From a virus, in the IMG/VR virus record IMGVR_UViG_3300035181_001003, positions 1 through 64,000 of that record: a stretch of 64,000 nucleotides of DNA; one strand, written 5' to 3'. Both the position numbers and the translations under genes were made by a program. Shown one piece after another: positions 1 through 8,290 of the stretch (position 1 is the first letter of the stretch; every line of letters begins with the position of its first letter). A model generated the notes under the pieces. The model had not been told where the DNA came from. It saw only the letters and a list, made by a program, of their open reading frames with translations, and made no database searches.

Positions 1-4
1 TGCC

Positions 5-136
5 CTAACAAAAGTTTTCAGCTAGACATTCTTCTGCAGAAGAATGTCCGCCTCCCTTTGCCATCGCCATCAAAGTCCTTGAATCTGTGAATGTCTTCAC
101 AGATTCATCATACAATTCTGTTTTTCGGTGGTGCAA
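5..136 (-). CDS. Possible small ORF, 43 aa, TTG start
   Basis: After the stop of the gene at 155, an open frame starts with TTG at 136 and ends with TAG at 5-7. The translation is plausible protein (it contains MAMAKGGGHSS) but has no recognisable domain and no strong ribosome binding site. Two strong inverted repeats lie inside it, so it may instead be non-coding spacer. It is kept only because nothing else explains this end of the window. Confidence 0.2.
   Translation of the reverse strand: MHHRKTELYDESVKTFTDSRTLMAMAKGGGHSSAEECLAENFC
25..48. repeat. Perfect 24-bp palindrome
   Basis: The sequence from 25 to 48 equals its own reverse complement, centred on CTGCAG. It lies 3' of the gene at 155-595. 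A palindrome with no loop is a better candidate for a protein-binding or cruciform site than for a terminator. No T-run follows on either strand. Confidence 0.5.
81..106. repeat. Inverted repeat, 11-bp arms, 4-nt loop
   Basis: GAATCTGTGAA (81-91) and TTCACAGATTC (96-106) pair perfectly around TGTC. The position, about 50 bases past the stop of the preceding minus-strand gene, suits an RNA stem-loop acting as a 3' stabiliser or attenuator. No U-tract is present. Confidence 0.45.
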
Positions 137-154
137 TCACTTCATCTAACACGA

Positions 155-595
155 TTAGCTGATGAAGTTGCCGGTGGTCTTGTCAAGCTGAGCTTCTGCT
201 GGATTGACGAAGTCAGAACCAATCATCTTGTCTGTACCATAAGCTTGAACGGATTCAAGACTACCTGTTGAAGCACGAGCACCCTTAGGACGCTTGGACT
301 TAACGTTGTTTGAGTGGAAGAAATCAAGAGCATTCATACCATTTGAAAGGCGTGCCTGTGAAAGCAATTCCCATGCTTCGTACTTGTCAGCATGCTGAGA
401 AGAAACGATCTTCTTAATACGACCCTTGTCAATGTTGTGAAGAGCGTCAATTTCGATGTAGTAGATTGAACCGTCCTTAAACTTCTTGACAACCATAACT
501 TCCTTAAGAAGTCCAGAATCATCAACGTCGCACAAGAAAATGTGTGGAAGGGATGTTGGGGTTAGTTCGATTGTTTCGCGTGCTTGTGTTGCCAT
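155..595 (-). CDS. Unknown phage protein, 146 aa, late-promoter driven
   Basis: Soluble, charged protein with no signal peptide or membrane segment and no family I recognise. The start at 595 is supported by AAGGAG just upstream (AAAGGAGTCTCTATGG). A T4-type late promoter (TATAAATA on the minus strand) lies at 665-672, so the protein is probably made late and may be a virion, assembly or DNA-packaging-stage protein. The C-terminal third (about residues 96-146) is rich in Lys, Gly and Ser and is probably flexible. Function is not assigned. Confidence 0.85.
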   Translation of the reverse strand: MATQARETIELTPTSLPHIFLCDVDDSGLLKEVMVVKKFKDGSIYYIEIDALHNIDKGRIKKIVSSQHADKYEAWELLSQARLSNGMNALDFFHSNNVKSKRPKGARASTGSLESVQAYGTDKMIGSDFVNPAEAQLDKTTGNFIS

Positions 596-664
596 AGAGA
601 CTCCTTTAGTATATTGGGATAACGTGCATACGTTTTAAAAACCCAAGGTTGAATATTCACCTAA

Positions 665-672
665 TATTTATA
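665..672 (-). promoter_or_regulatory. T4-type late promoter TATAAATA
   Basis: TATTTATA on the plus strand reads TATAAATA on the minus strand, about 70 bases upstream of the ATG at 595. This is the full consensus recognised by the T4 late sigma factor gp55. The call rests on sequence match and position. Confidence 0.65.
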
Positions 673-696
673 GGGGTCGGGCTGACTGATAACAGG

Positions 697-1146
697 TTAT
701 TGAATTGACAGTCTTACACACGTCTTATCTTTAAAGCTATGATATGCTAGCACGATAAACGATTCCTGCTTAGGTTTAGGTATTGACACTCTGATATTCT
801 TTTTGATGACGCCAACAATTTCTTCTCCCCTATCAGTATTAAACAGAAGAAATCCACACACGAATACAACTACTGCAAAGATTATGAGCATGGCTGCTGC
901 AGCTGGTACAGTCATAGGCACAAGTTCATTTGCTGCAACATATGCTATCCAAGCAAGTAGCTCGCCAAATGGAACACCAATGCCTAACCCACCAACAAAT
1001 GCTGCTAGCGAGGCTACAATTACACCCTGTACAACGCGTTGTAAATAACTACAGAGATCAGGGTCAGTATCCCACTCGCAGTGATTACCATAAGTGACAG
1101 CAAGATGCCAATGCAAAGACTTCTTAGATAAATTGAATGCTTTCAT
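697..1146 (-). CDS. Small membrane protein, 149 aa
   Basis: The protein has a polar N-terminus (1-35), hydrophobic stretches at about 38-74 and 80-102 that should form two or three membrane helices, and a polar C-terminal tail with many Lys. Its ATG overlaps the stop of the RNase H gene (TAATG), so it is translationally coupled to it. No family recognised. A role at the host inner membrane is only inferred from the helices. Confidence 0.8.
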   Translation of the reverse strand: MKAFNLSKKSLHWHLAVTYGNHCEWDTDPDLCSYLQRVVQGVIVASLAAFVGGLGIGVPFGELLAWIAYVAANELVPMTVPAAAAMLIIFAVVVFVCGFLLFNTDRGEEIVGVIKKNIRVSIPKPKQESFIVLAYHSFKDKTCVRLSIQ

Positions 1147-2141
1147 TAAAACTCCAGTAATGCTTTCTTACGAACTGCAGAGGTCTCTTCTTTCAACGGA
1201 GACCTCTGGCCTGTTACACTGAACATATTAACAAACGCTGTAGAGTCTTCTGCAATTTGTTTTAAACCGAATTTTCCGCAGAATTTAGTAAATGCAAAGA
1301 AGGAGAATTTTCCGTGATTGACTAACTCGTGATCGAGAGTCTCTTCAATAACCTTCTTGATGTTGTCTGGTTGGCATTCAAGGTTCATGAGGCGATTGTT
1401 TTCCTCGAACAGATCGGATACGAGATAGGTTGTAACCTCATTAGTATCTGGATCTGTAAATGTCCATGTTTCATTCATCAGCTTGGTTAGTTCATAGTCG
1501 TCACTGAAAGCCTTTTGAAGACGCTTTGCTTGAACTCGTGGATACGCTGAGAAAACGTTATCTCCCTTATCTCCACGGAATGCTTTTTCAAACATAAAGT
1601 AATCTGCATCATCAACACCACAAGTGTCAATAAGGGTACGGGGCTTTCCATTGTCTGGATTAATGAGAGTGAATCCCTTGTGCTTCCAAAGCTGGACGAA
1701 GTCCTTATCTCCGGAAACACCGATTACCTCGTCACCTTGGGCTGTGAATCGACGGACATAGCCGCCAAAAAGATCGTCACCTTCAAGGAGTGGGTTTGAC
1801 AGACACACCAGGGAGGTGTGGTTGCGAGCTAGCTCTTCAAATGATTTAATTAGCTCAAAGAATGGTTCCATCGAGGAATCCTTCACACGATTTGCCTTGT
1901 ACACCTTTTTTGAGATACATTTTTCAGACTTCGTGTATTCCTTGCGCCAGTTGTTTGTACCTTCAAATGTTACAGCTACCTGATCTGGTTTGAATTGCTT
2001 GTAGTACTTGTTAAGTGAACGCAGTGCAACATGCATCGCAAGTCCAGCTTGTTCCTCAGGACTGCCGCCCTTGTTATGCATGCTGTTCGCAGCGTGTGCC
2101 CGAAATAGAATATTTGCGGTATCAAAAATCAAACGTTTCAT
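1146..2141 (-). CDS. rnh: RNase H / FEN-like 5'-3' exonuclease
   Basis: Homologue of T4 RNase H, the FEN-family nuclease that removes RNA primers from lagging-strand fragments. The acidic metal-binding residues of the family are visible: D7 in the first strand, EGDD at 120-123, SGDKD at 143-147, and RGDKGDN at 189-195 leading into the helix-hairpin-helix region. The length (331 aa) is close to T4 Rnh (305 aa). It lies in the same strand block as the clamp and polymerase. An early-type promoter at 2344-2373 would give it a 5' leader of about 200 nt. The C-terminal part is less conserved and presumably contacts single-strand-binding protein, as in T4. Confidence 0.93.
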   Translation of the reverse strand: MKRLIFDTANILFRAHAANSMHNKGGSPEEQAGLAMHVALRSLNKYYKQFKPDQVAVTFEGTNNWRKEYTKSEKCISKKVYKANRVKDSSMEPFFELIKSFEELARNHTSLVCLSNPLLEGDDLFGGYVRRFTAQGDEVIGVSGDKDFVQLWKHKGFTLINPDNGKPRTLIDTCGVDDADYFMFEKAFRGDKGDNVFSAYPRVQAKRLQKAFSDDYELTKLMNETWTFTDPDTNEVTTYLVSDLFEENNRLMNLECQPDNIKKVIEETLDHELVNHGKFSFFAFTKFCGKFGLKQIAEDSTAFVNMFSVTGQRSPLKEETSAVRKKALLEF

Positions 2142-2225
2142 TTAAATTCCTTAGGTAGGAGATATTCTCAAGCAAAGCTCATATTGTTTAACCCAAGAGG
2201 TATGTCCAATCGATGATATACTCTG

Positions 2226-2324
2226 TTATGATAGATAGGATAACGGGGTTCCGTCATTAAACCACTTAATTGATCCTAGCAGGATAGAATTAGTCTTGTT
2301 AAAAACCTCGGGGGCTTTCTTCAC
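2226..2324 (-). CDS. Possible leader peptide ORF, 32 aa, GTG start
   Basis: In the 212-base gap upstream of rnh, the minus strand holds an open frame from a GTG at 2324 to TAA at 2226. It contains GSIKWFNDGTPLSYLS, which reads like genuine coding sequence. The frame is open back to a TAG near 2358 but offers no ATG, and the ribosome binding site is weak. It could be a small gene, a leader peptide or a gene remnant. Confidence 0.25.
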   Translation of the reverse strand: MKKAPEVFNKTNSILLGSIKWFNDGTPLSYLS

Positions 2325-2343
2325 TTCGTTAAGTTCTACTTTT

Positions 2344-2373
2344 ATTATAACTCTTACCTATATGCAAGTAAAC
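2344..2373 (-). promoter_or_regulatory. Early-type promoter upstream of rnh
   Basis: On the minus strand GTTTAC (368-373 of the block) is followed after 18 bases by TATAAT (344-349), matching the T4 early consensus. It overlaps the last codons of the gene at 2354 and points to rnh. Confidence 0.6.
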
Positions 2374-2644
2374 CATAGAAGATGTCTTCTACGTCATCAC
2401 CATTCAGATGGCCCAGCTCAACGCTGCGATTGAGTAGAGGAGTCCATGTCGGCAGCCTGTCATTGATGTTTGCAGTAGCTCGAAGCTGAACTGCAACCTG
2501 AGCAGATGAGTAGCGTGTGATGGTCTGCATGATAGTTTGAAGCTTTTGCTCAAGTGGAGCAAAGTTATCTGATTCCATACACTTGAAGCGAAGTTCAAAA
2601 ATTTCATTCACGTTCGCTGATAGTTTGTTAAGATCATCTATCAC
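2354..2644 (-). CDS. Unknown protein, 96 aa, GTG start
   Basis: Mostly helical small protein with no recognised motif. The start is GTG at 2644, directly after the TAA of the gene at 2647, so translation is probably coupled. It belongs to a run of three small genes between the clamp and rnh. In T4-like genomes this neighbourhood often holds clamp-loader, translational-repressor or late-transcription factors, but I see no sequence evidence for any of these. Confidence 0.8.
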   Translation of the reverse strand: MIDDLNKLSANVNEIFELRFKCMESDNFAPLEQKLQTIMQTITRYSSAQVAVQLRATANINDRLPTWTPLLNRSVELGHLNGDDVEDIFYGLLAYR

Positions 2645-2646
2645 GA

Positions 2647-2952
2647 TTATCTCCGTAGGGTGTTTGCTTCACTTGTAAGGTGAGGAGTGCCTGATGGGTT
2701 GATGGTGTCTGATTGATTAGCCAGCTCTTCGGGAATCATCTGACTCATCATGAAGAACATTTGAACAGTTTCCTCGTCAGTGAGACCATGGAAGCCACGC
2801 CCATGAAGGTGCTTAATGAACGCTTTGTTCCAGCGCATTGAGAATCCAATGCGGCCATCAGCATCCATTCCACTTGTTTCAAAACAGCTCCATGGTTGCT
2901 TTGAACGAGATACAAGAAGCTCTTGCAGTTTGATTAGAAGTTTAGGTTTCAT
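2647..2952 (-). CDS. Unknown protein, 101 aa
   Basis: No recognised family. The N-terminal half has mixed charge and contains WSCFETSG; the C-terminal tail is Ser/Thr-rich and probably disordered. Its ATG overlaps the TGA of the gene at 2949 (ATGA), which indicates coupling within the replication operon. Confidence 0.8.
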   Translation of the reverse strand: MKPKLLIKLQELLVSRSKQPWSCFETSGMDADGRIGFSMRWNKAFIKHLHGRGFHGLTDEETVQMFFMMSQMIPEELANQSDTINPSGTPHLTSEANTLRR

Positions 2953-3314
2953 TTTCTGCTCAGCTTTGTTACGTTTGTTACTGCTCTGGTCACAAGTGGA
3001 CTAAGCTCTTCACGGATGAGATGTTTTAGAAGCATGTCGTAGATTGATTCCTCAAGCTCGGCAATAAGTCCTGCTGCATCTTCAGCGTAGAAAAGCACGC
3101 GCGACATTGGAATTACCTGCGTGGATGCCTTCTCTCCACGGGTTGCGTTTACGCTGATGTCAAAAGCACCAGACGGATTTGGAGCTACTTTTACCTCGAA
3201 GTTAAGACCCCATTTAGAAACAATGGCATTAGCTTCCGCTAGCTGTCGCTGAAGGTTCTTAATGGTTTGCACCATTCCCGTTTCTTGACCTGTATAGTTG
3301 AGACCTAGTTCCAT
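2949..3314 (-). CDS. Unknown protein, 121 aa
   Basis: Residues about 10-35 form a predicted amphipathic helix; the middle looks like beta strands and the C-terminal third is helical. It starts 3 bases after the clamp gene stop and shares an ATGA overlap with the next gene, so it is expressed with the polymerase-clamp operon. No family recognised. It is not obviously the T4 clamp-loader small subunit gp62. Confidence 0.8.
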   Translation of the reverse strand: MELGLNYTGQETGMVQTIKNLQRQLAEANAIVSKWGLNFEVKVAPNPSGAFDISVNATRGEKASTQVIPMSRVLFYAEDAAGLIAELEESIYDMLLKHLIREELSPLVTRAVTNVTKLSRK

Positions 3315-3317
3315 GAT

Positions 3318-4037
3318 TTATTCCTCTTTATCTGAATCGCCGATTTGCGGTAAAACAGCAACGCTGTGATCGTTGATTGTGGTTAAGATTGTTCCCATCT
3401 CACCGATGTCAAGTGTAGTCGTATCATTGTCCAACTTAGATTTTAGTAGAGCAACAAAGACTGTTGATTGATAGTAGTGAACAACGCTATCACTATCCGA
3501 TTTAACTCCAGTACAAAGAGTTACTGTAAACGTGTCATTTGATTCATCAGGGATGTCAAACTTTACCTCACCGCTTTTTCTGATGCTCATTGTGACTTTT
3601 TTGCAACTCATCACTCGAATAGCGTCAAGGATGGTTTTGATTTCTTCCTTTGTAAGAGTAATGACATTTGCTCGCGCATCGTTGAACTCTCCCTTGGGAA
3701 ACTTAATCAGCATGGTCGACGTGCAGCGGAATTGAACCTTGCTTCTACCAGCAGTAATGTCAAGCATCGCTATTTCACCACGTTCTGTTTCACGAGCTTC
3801 AATGATTGGGTCCTTACCCTTAAAGACAGCTAGTCGTGAGGCAAGGGTACTAACCCTAGAGATACCAATCTTCTGTGGAAATTTCGGTACGTTTGTGTTT
3901 GAAATAATGGCAAATGTTTTTTCAGGGTTCACACCCCGAACGTAACCATCTTCGAAAACAACGTTCTCGATACCGCCAACGGCCAACACCGACATGATGT
4001 TTTCCAGATTTAATGTGTCTTGCGATGAAAGTTTCAT
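3318..4037 (-). CDS. 45: Sliding clamp (gp45-like)
   Basis: Predicted DNA polymerase processivity clamp. It begins MKLSSQDTLNLENIMSV, much like T4 gp45 (MKLSKDTTALLKNF), has 239 aa against 228 for T4, shows the alternating beta pattern of clamp domains, and sits 3 bases downstream of the polymerase gene. In T4 the clamp also connects replication to late transcription through gp33 and gp55, which fits the late promoters in this window. Overall identity to T4 looks low, so the call rests on the N-terminus, size, fold pattern and position. Confidence 0.75.
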   Translation of the reverse strand: MKLSSQDTLNLENIMSVLAVGGIENVVFEDGYVRGVNPEKTFAIISNTNVPKFPQKIGISRVSTLASRLAVFKGKDPIIEARETERGEIAMLDITAGRSKVQFRCTSTMLIKFPKGEFNDARANVITLTKEEIKTILDAIRVMSCKKVTMSIRKSGEVKFDIPDESNDTFTVTLCTGVKSDSDSVVHYYQSTVFVALLKSKLDNDTTTLDIGEMGTILTTINDHSVAVLPQIGDSDKEE

Positions 4038-4040
4038 ATT

Positions 4041-6770
4041 TTAGAAAGTCAGTATTTTGTGTGTTAAAACGGATTGTGGAGAGGGAACATCCTTACCAAG
4101 GGCTGAGAATATCCCAGCCAGCTTGTTGTCAAACATCTTATCCTCTGTCATTTTTACATTGACTTGGAAGTTATCAAGGAACCAAGGCGGGAACTTTGAC
4201 AACTCAGATGGGAATGCAATTGTCTCAAAGCCAAATTCATTCTTCTTAAGGTAGAACTGAACCACTTTATCACCTGAATGGATTTCTTTTGAACCCTTAT
4301 CAAAGTGCTGAAGAGCTTTGTTGTAGTTCAAAGCTGCCTTCACATGACCTGGAATAGTTAGACTGCGCATTTTACCATTCTTATCCAAGGACTTCTGCGT
4401 TCCTGGGTTTAGATATTCAGCCATGTATTTGTCTAGACTATTTACTTGCTTTGCAACCCCTAGGGAGAAGATGCTGAGCTTATTCTTTTTCAGGATTTCA
4501 ATCCGCTGCTCATTTACATACTCCACCACCTCAGGATAAGAGCGACCTTCCAAAATCATATCGACCGTTTCTTTCAGGAATGCTTGAATCACTTTTGGGG
4601 TATCAGCTTTTTTAATTTCTGACCCCATGGACTTCATCTTGCTGACTGCGAATCCTTCCATGTCAACTACCTTGACCATGTACTTCTTCTTAGCCTGAAA
4701 CAATCCGCGAACACCAACAATTTCACGACCAGCCTTGATGAGTTGATCAAATTCTGGTTGGCACTTGAAAGCTTTTCGCATGAATGGTGGGAATGAAGCA
4801 TTCACACCGTCAGCAGCTGCGTCAGCAGCTTCGATTGCATCTTCCTTGTTAGTTGCATATGTCTTGTAGTAACAGGAGTCGGTATCACCGTAGATGATCG
4901 AGCCATTTGGTGAGAAGTATTCATGAACAAGCTTACCATCCTTGTCAGTAGTAGTTGTCTTGACCAACTTGTCAAGCCTGCCAGTGATGATCTCACCAAT
5001 GGTTTCGATCATGTGGGTTGTAATGGCGCGGCCAGAACCGGTAACAGAAGCTCCCATGCGCTCATCACCAAAACGGAATGCAATATTCAAAAGTGAACCA
5101 TAAAGCGAGTTCATAGAAATCTTCTTAGTTAGCTGGAGCAAGTCAAAATCTTCTTCTAGCTTTTGATACTCGGCCTTCTTAACTGGGTCCGTTTCATCCT
5201 TAGCAAGCTTAGCATACTTCTTCTTTTCAGCCTGTAATCTTTTCCTTTCAGAATACCAATATTGCAGAATGTCTGCTACAACACCGCGACCATTTCCTTG
5301 GTCAAACACTGTACCATATGCTGATACCGCAAGCTTGTTCTCAGTAAGAAACTCACCCCATTCTTCAGCAGTCTTAATTTCCTGCGTTCCATCTTCAAAG
5401 ATAAAGCAGTGACGCTTGGAGTTAGCATCCCTAATATCACGCCACGCATCTTCCTTGGCAGTGAATTGACCAACAATCTTTTCAGGAGAGATGTTAAGCG
5501 AGCGGATAACGTTCGGATATAGGGAGTTAATGTCAACAGAACCAATCCATTCATGCAAACCAATCCTGGGTGTCATAACAATTGCCCCCTCAACCTTGTT
5601 ATGACTGCCCATTACCTTGTCATGAACAATTTTATTCAGAACATTATGTGCATGATTAGTAATCCCAGTCTCAACATAAGACACCGTGCCGAGAACAGCA
5701 TCAAATAGAACCGTATTCTCGTGAGCCATTTGATTGGCGAGTGCGATGAATTTGAATTTATCGTTGAGCTGGACCAGCCCATCAACGTCTCGGAAGTTGT
5801 ATGCTACAAACAGAGGAAAGTCATAGTGATAAAGATCTTCAAGTGACCCTTCATATTCTAGCTTACCTACACCAACTTCTTCTTGAAGGATATTACCAAG
5901 CGCATATGATGTGCGACCTTCAAAGGTAAACTTCTGGAAAAGCTTCATGTAGTCAAGGTGGCTACGGCCAGAGAACTTATAGACTGGTTCTTCTGAACCA
6001 AAACGGTTTACCATCTCCTTCTTAGGAGGACGGGCACCGTAGTGTTCAAGCTTAGCTAGAAAGCTTTCACCCCCAGCAAGAAGCAATCTTTCTGCGATGT
6101 ATGGGATATCAAAGAATTCAGAGTTCCATCCAGAGATAATGTCAGCTTCTTCAATTGCCTGACACATCTTAGACAAGAGCTCATACTCCGTCATAACAAT
6201 TTCAATATCTGGAATACATCCATCACGCAGTTTCTTTTCACTAATGAGTGTAGTGATTGCATCATTAAGTGTGTGAAGAGAGTTGCCAGGTATATTAGTC
6301 CACAGAACACCATCCACCATAGGTGGAAGAACCAGTGTGATGAACTTTTTAGTCCATGATTGATAAATCGTTACTGCATTTATTTCTGCATAAGGATTTG
6401 TTGGACTTGCGAATCCTAACTTCTTAGAATAATTAACTTCGATATCAAGGAATGCAAAGTTGATTGGCGGAGCTGGTCTGTTATAGTAATAATCCATCAG
6501 CACCCGTTTCAGCGGGGTGAAGTCAGATTCAAACTTTCTAGGGAAATGTTTCTTAGCAGCTTCAAACTCATCACGAGAAGAGAACTCTGCGCGAAGAAGC
6601 TTATCGCCCCAAATACTTTCGTAGTCACCATCTTCATCAGGGACGTAGAAGTAATATGGGGGATTATATTTAACACGGAACAATGTGCCAGCTTTGTCGC
6701 GCTCCAGCACGATGATCTTGTCAGCCTTATAGTCGGCCCATGCTGCTACATAATTGCGATCAGAAGCCAT
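4041..6770 (-). CDS. 43: DNA polymerase, family B (gp43-like)
   Basis: Replicative DNA polymerase with 3'-5' proofreading. Exonuclease motifs: FLDIE (D109, E111), the SGWNSEFFDIPY region near 213-224, and YNFRDVD near 324-330. Polymerase motifs: DINSLYP with D413 (motif A), K549-ISMNSLYG (motif B), and YGDTDS at 627-632 (motif C). The length of 909 aa matches T4 gp43 (898 aa). The gene is intact and shows no intein or intron. It is followed at once by the clamp gene, as expected if the two are made together. Confidence 0.98.
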   Translation of the reverse strand: MASDRNYVAAWADYKADKIIVLERDKAGTLFRVKYNPPYYFYVPDEDGDYESIWGDKLLRAEFSSRDEFEAAKKHFPRKFESDFTPLKRVLMDYYYNRPAPPINFAFLDIEVNYSKKLGFASPTNPYAEINAVTIYQSWTKKFITLVLPPMVDGVLWTNIPGNSLHTLNDAITTLISEKKLRDGCIPDIEIVMTEYELLSKMCQAIEEADIISGWNSEFFDIPYIAERLLLAGGESFLAKLEHYGARPPKKEMVNRFGSEEPVYKFSGRSHLDYMKLFQKFTFEGRTSYALGNILQEEVGVGKLEYEGSLEDLYHYDFPLFVAYNFRDVDGLVQLNDKFKFIALANQMAHENTVLFDAVLGTVSYVETGITNHAHNVLNKIVHDKVMGSHNKVEGAIVMTPRIGLHEWIGSVDINSLYPNVIRSLNISPEKIVGQFTAKEDAWRDIRDANSKRHCFIFEDGTQEIKTAEEWGEFLTENKLAVSAYGTVFDQGNGRGVVADILQYWYSERKRLQAEKKKYAKLAKDETDPVKKAEYQKLEEDFDLLQLTKKISMNSLYGSLLNIAFRFGDERMGASVTGSGRAITTHMIETIGEIITGRLDKLVKTTTTDKDGKLVHEYFSPNGSIIYGDTDSCYYKTYATNKEDAIEAADAAADGVNASFPPFMRKAFKCQPEFDQLIKAGREIVGVRGLFQAKKKYMVKVVDMEGFAVSKMKSMGSEIKKADTPKVIQAFLKETVDMILEGRSYPEVVEYVNEQRIEILKKNKLSIFSLGVAKQVNSLDKYMAEYLNPGTQKSLDKNGKMRSLTIPGHVKAALNYNKALQHFDKGSKEIHSGDKVVQFYLKKNEFGFETIAFPSELSKFPPWFLDNFQVNVKMTEDKMFDNKLAGIFSALGKDVPSPQSVLTHKILTF

Positions 6771-6960
6771 AGCTCTCTACGACATGCATTTCTTTTACTT
6801 CGGCATCAGTAAAGCAGCCAAAGTTCCATACTGCTCGTGCAAAAGAACCTTGAGTAGCTACTTCTACTTGTTCTTTAATTTGCGCAAGATGCCCTTCATC
6901 AAGAGGACCTTTAGGGTCCTCAATGGTAAGTTCAAGCATTATAATGAGATTCTTTTTCAT
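6760..6960 (-). CDS. Unknown protein, 66 aa
   Basis: Small acidic protein of unknown function. It overlaps the polymerase start by 11 bases and begins at the stop of the gene at 6960, so it is part of the polymerase operon. No motif recognised. Confidence 0.75.
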   Translation of the reverse strand: MKKNLIIMLELTIEDPKGPLDEGHLAQIKEQVEVATQGSFARAVWNFGCFTDAEVKEMHVVESYGF

Positions 6961-7283
6961 TATTTGTTACCAACTGAGTTTGCATCTGTCAGGAGCTCGA
7001 TTACCTGAGTAAGCTTTTCAAGCTCATCGTGCTTCTGTTCGAAGTTGTTATTGAAATACAGAGAGACGATGTTGTTGAACATCTTAGCTTCAATGTTCAA
7101 AGTTTCGACGGCACGATCACGTAGGACCTTAATTGATTCCTGCTTATCAAGGATAGCAGCCTTTTCCTTGAGGACTTCATCTACAAAGCCTTGGAGCTTT
7201 GATTTCAATTCAGGGCTCTGCAAAACTGTTGCCATCTCAACGTATTGCTTCTTGCCACCTGGCACCAATTGATTTTTCTTCAT
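6960..7283 (-). CDS. Unknown helical protein, 107 aa
   Basis: Almost entirely helical with heptad-like spacing between about 25 and 95, probably a coiled coil. A good ribosome binding site (AGGAGAAAC) precedes the ATG at 7283. It is the first gene after the promoter-like sequence at 7324-7353 and leads into the polymerase and clamp operon. Function unknown. Confidence 0.8.
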   Translation of the reverse strand: MKKNQLVPGGKKQYVEMATVLQSPELKSKLQGFVDEVLKEKAAILDKQESIKVLRDRAVETLNIEAKMFNNIVSLYFNNNFEQKHDELEKLTQVIELLTDANSVGNK

Positions 7284-7323
7284 CTGAGTTTCTCCTATTA
7301 ATGATAAGTATGCCGTATGTCAT

Positions 7324-7353
7324 ATTATAACACACGAAGGGTGATATGTATAT
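7324..7353 (-). promoter_or_regulatory. Early-type promoter of polymerase operon
   Basis: TATAAT at 7324-7329 lies 18 bases from ATATAC at 7348-7353 on the minus strand. The -10 is perfect; the -35 matches T4 GTTTAC at four of six positions. Position is right for the genes from 7283 down to the polymerase. Confidence 0.5.
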
Positions 7354-7365
7354 CTGAATCAGATG

Positions 7366-7764
7366 CTACTGATATGTATCAATGCTAGCGTAATTGAAGG
7401 TCTTTATCTGGGAGAAGACCTCGTACTGTAGCTCTGATTTCTTCAGTCTCTCAGCGTCGGCTATAAAGCACTTCATGACGGTAAAGTCATCCCACTGTTC
7501 CTTCGGATCGTAGATTGCTGGCTCCTGCGAGTGGAGAGGATTAATCTTCACGAGAATTACACGCGGCTTGTTCTTGTGCAGCCGTTCTGCGGCATTAAGC
7601 ACCGCAAGAACTGAATTCATATCCTTCTCGCAATCAACAAGGTTTTCGTATTGCTTAGAAGTGATGAGCATTTCATTCACGTATGGGCATGCTTCCGCAA
7701 AGGTAGGTAAGTTTAGGAGACCAGCGCCAGAATTTATTTTGATATCGTAGCTGTATTGTAGCAT
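7366..7764 (-). CDS. Unknown protein, 132 aa
   Basis: Mixed alpha/beta protein beginning MLQYSYDIKINSGAG, with no recognised domain. It follows the gene at 7766 after only one base and probably ends the structural-type operon 8287-9828. Late-region neighbours suggest a virion or assembly role, which is only inference. Confidence 0.8.
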   Translation of the reverse strand: MLQYSYDIKINSGAGLLNLPTFAEACPYVNEMLITSKQYENLVDCEKDMNSVLAVLNAAERLHKNKPRVILVKINPLHSQEPAIYDPKEQWDDFTVMKCFIADAERLKKSELQYEVFSQIKTFNYASIDTYQ

Positions 7765-7765
7765 G

Positions 7766-8290
7766 CTAGTGAAGGTGAGGAGCAGATTTAGCTATCAGCG
7801 GGTTTGCATTTTCCTGCGCTTCAAGAATTTTTAGCTTAGAATATTCTTCCGGGTTAAAACCAACCTTACCCACCATCTTGAAGTCGTCGGAGCTTAGAGT
7901 CCATCTTGAAGAAACAAAATCACCAAGAGGATCAAATTCTTTCGTCATAGGAATTGCTATTTGACCCTGTTCCAGCTCATCTTCTATGTCAAGAGTCTGT
8001 TGTGCTTTTGCTATCTTTATCTTCTCAGCGTATTCGTTTTTTACCATTGGGAAGAATTCAGGGTTGAATTCAACTTCCTTAACTATCTTTGACGCATCTT
8101 TTTCGCTCAAGTTAATAAGAGTTTCGAAGGTGTGCTGCATTGCATTAAGCGCCCGCAAATCATCTCCTATGTCATTTGCCCCCATCATAATCTTTTCTAT
8201 GCCGTATTCTTCTCTCGGTATAAGCGTGTCGATGATGGAGCCAGTTAGCTCTACAATGTAGAAGCTCTTCGATACTTTATCAGCGATCAT
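7766..8290 (-). CDS. Unknown protein, 174 aa
   Basis: Helical protein with acidic central segment (about 95-115) and no recognised motif. Its ATG overlaps the TGA of the larger gene at 8287 (ATGA), so the two are coupled and may act together. Function unknown. Confidence 0.8.
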   Translation of the reverse strand: MIADKVSKSFYIVELTGSIIDTLIPREEYGIEKIMMGANDIGDDLRALNAMQHTFETLINLSEKDASKIVKEVEFNPEFFPMVKNEYAEKIKIAKAQQTLDIEDELEQGQIAIPMTKEFDPLGDFVSSRWTLSSDDFKMVGKVGFNPEEYSKLKILEAQENANPLIAKSAPHLH

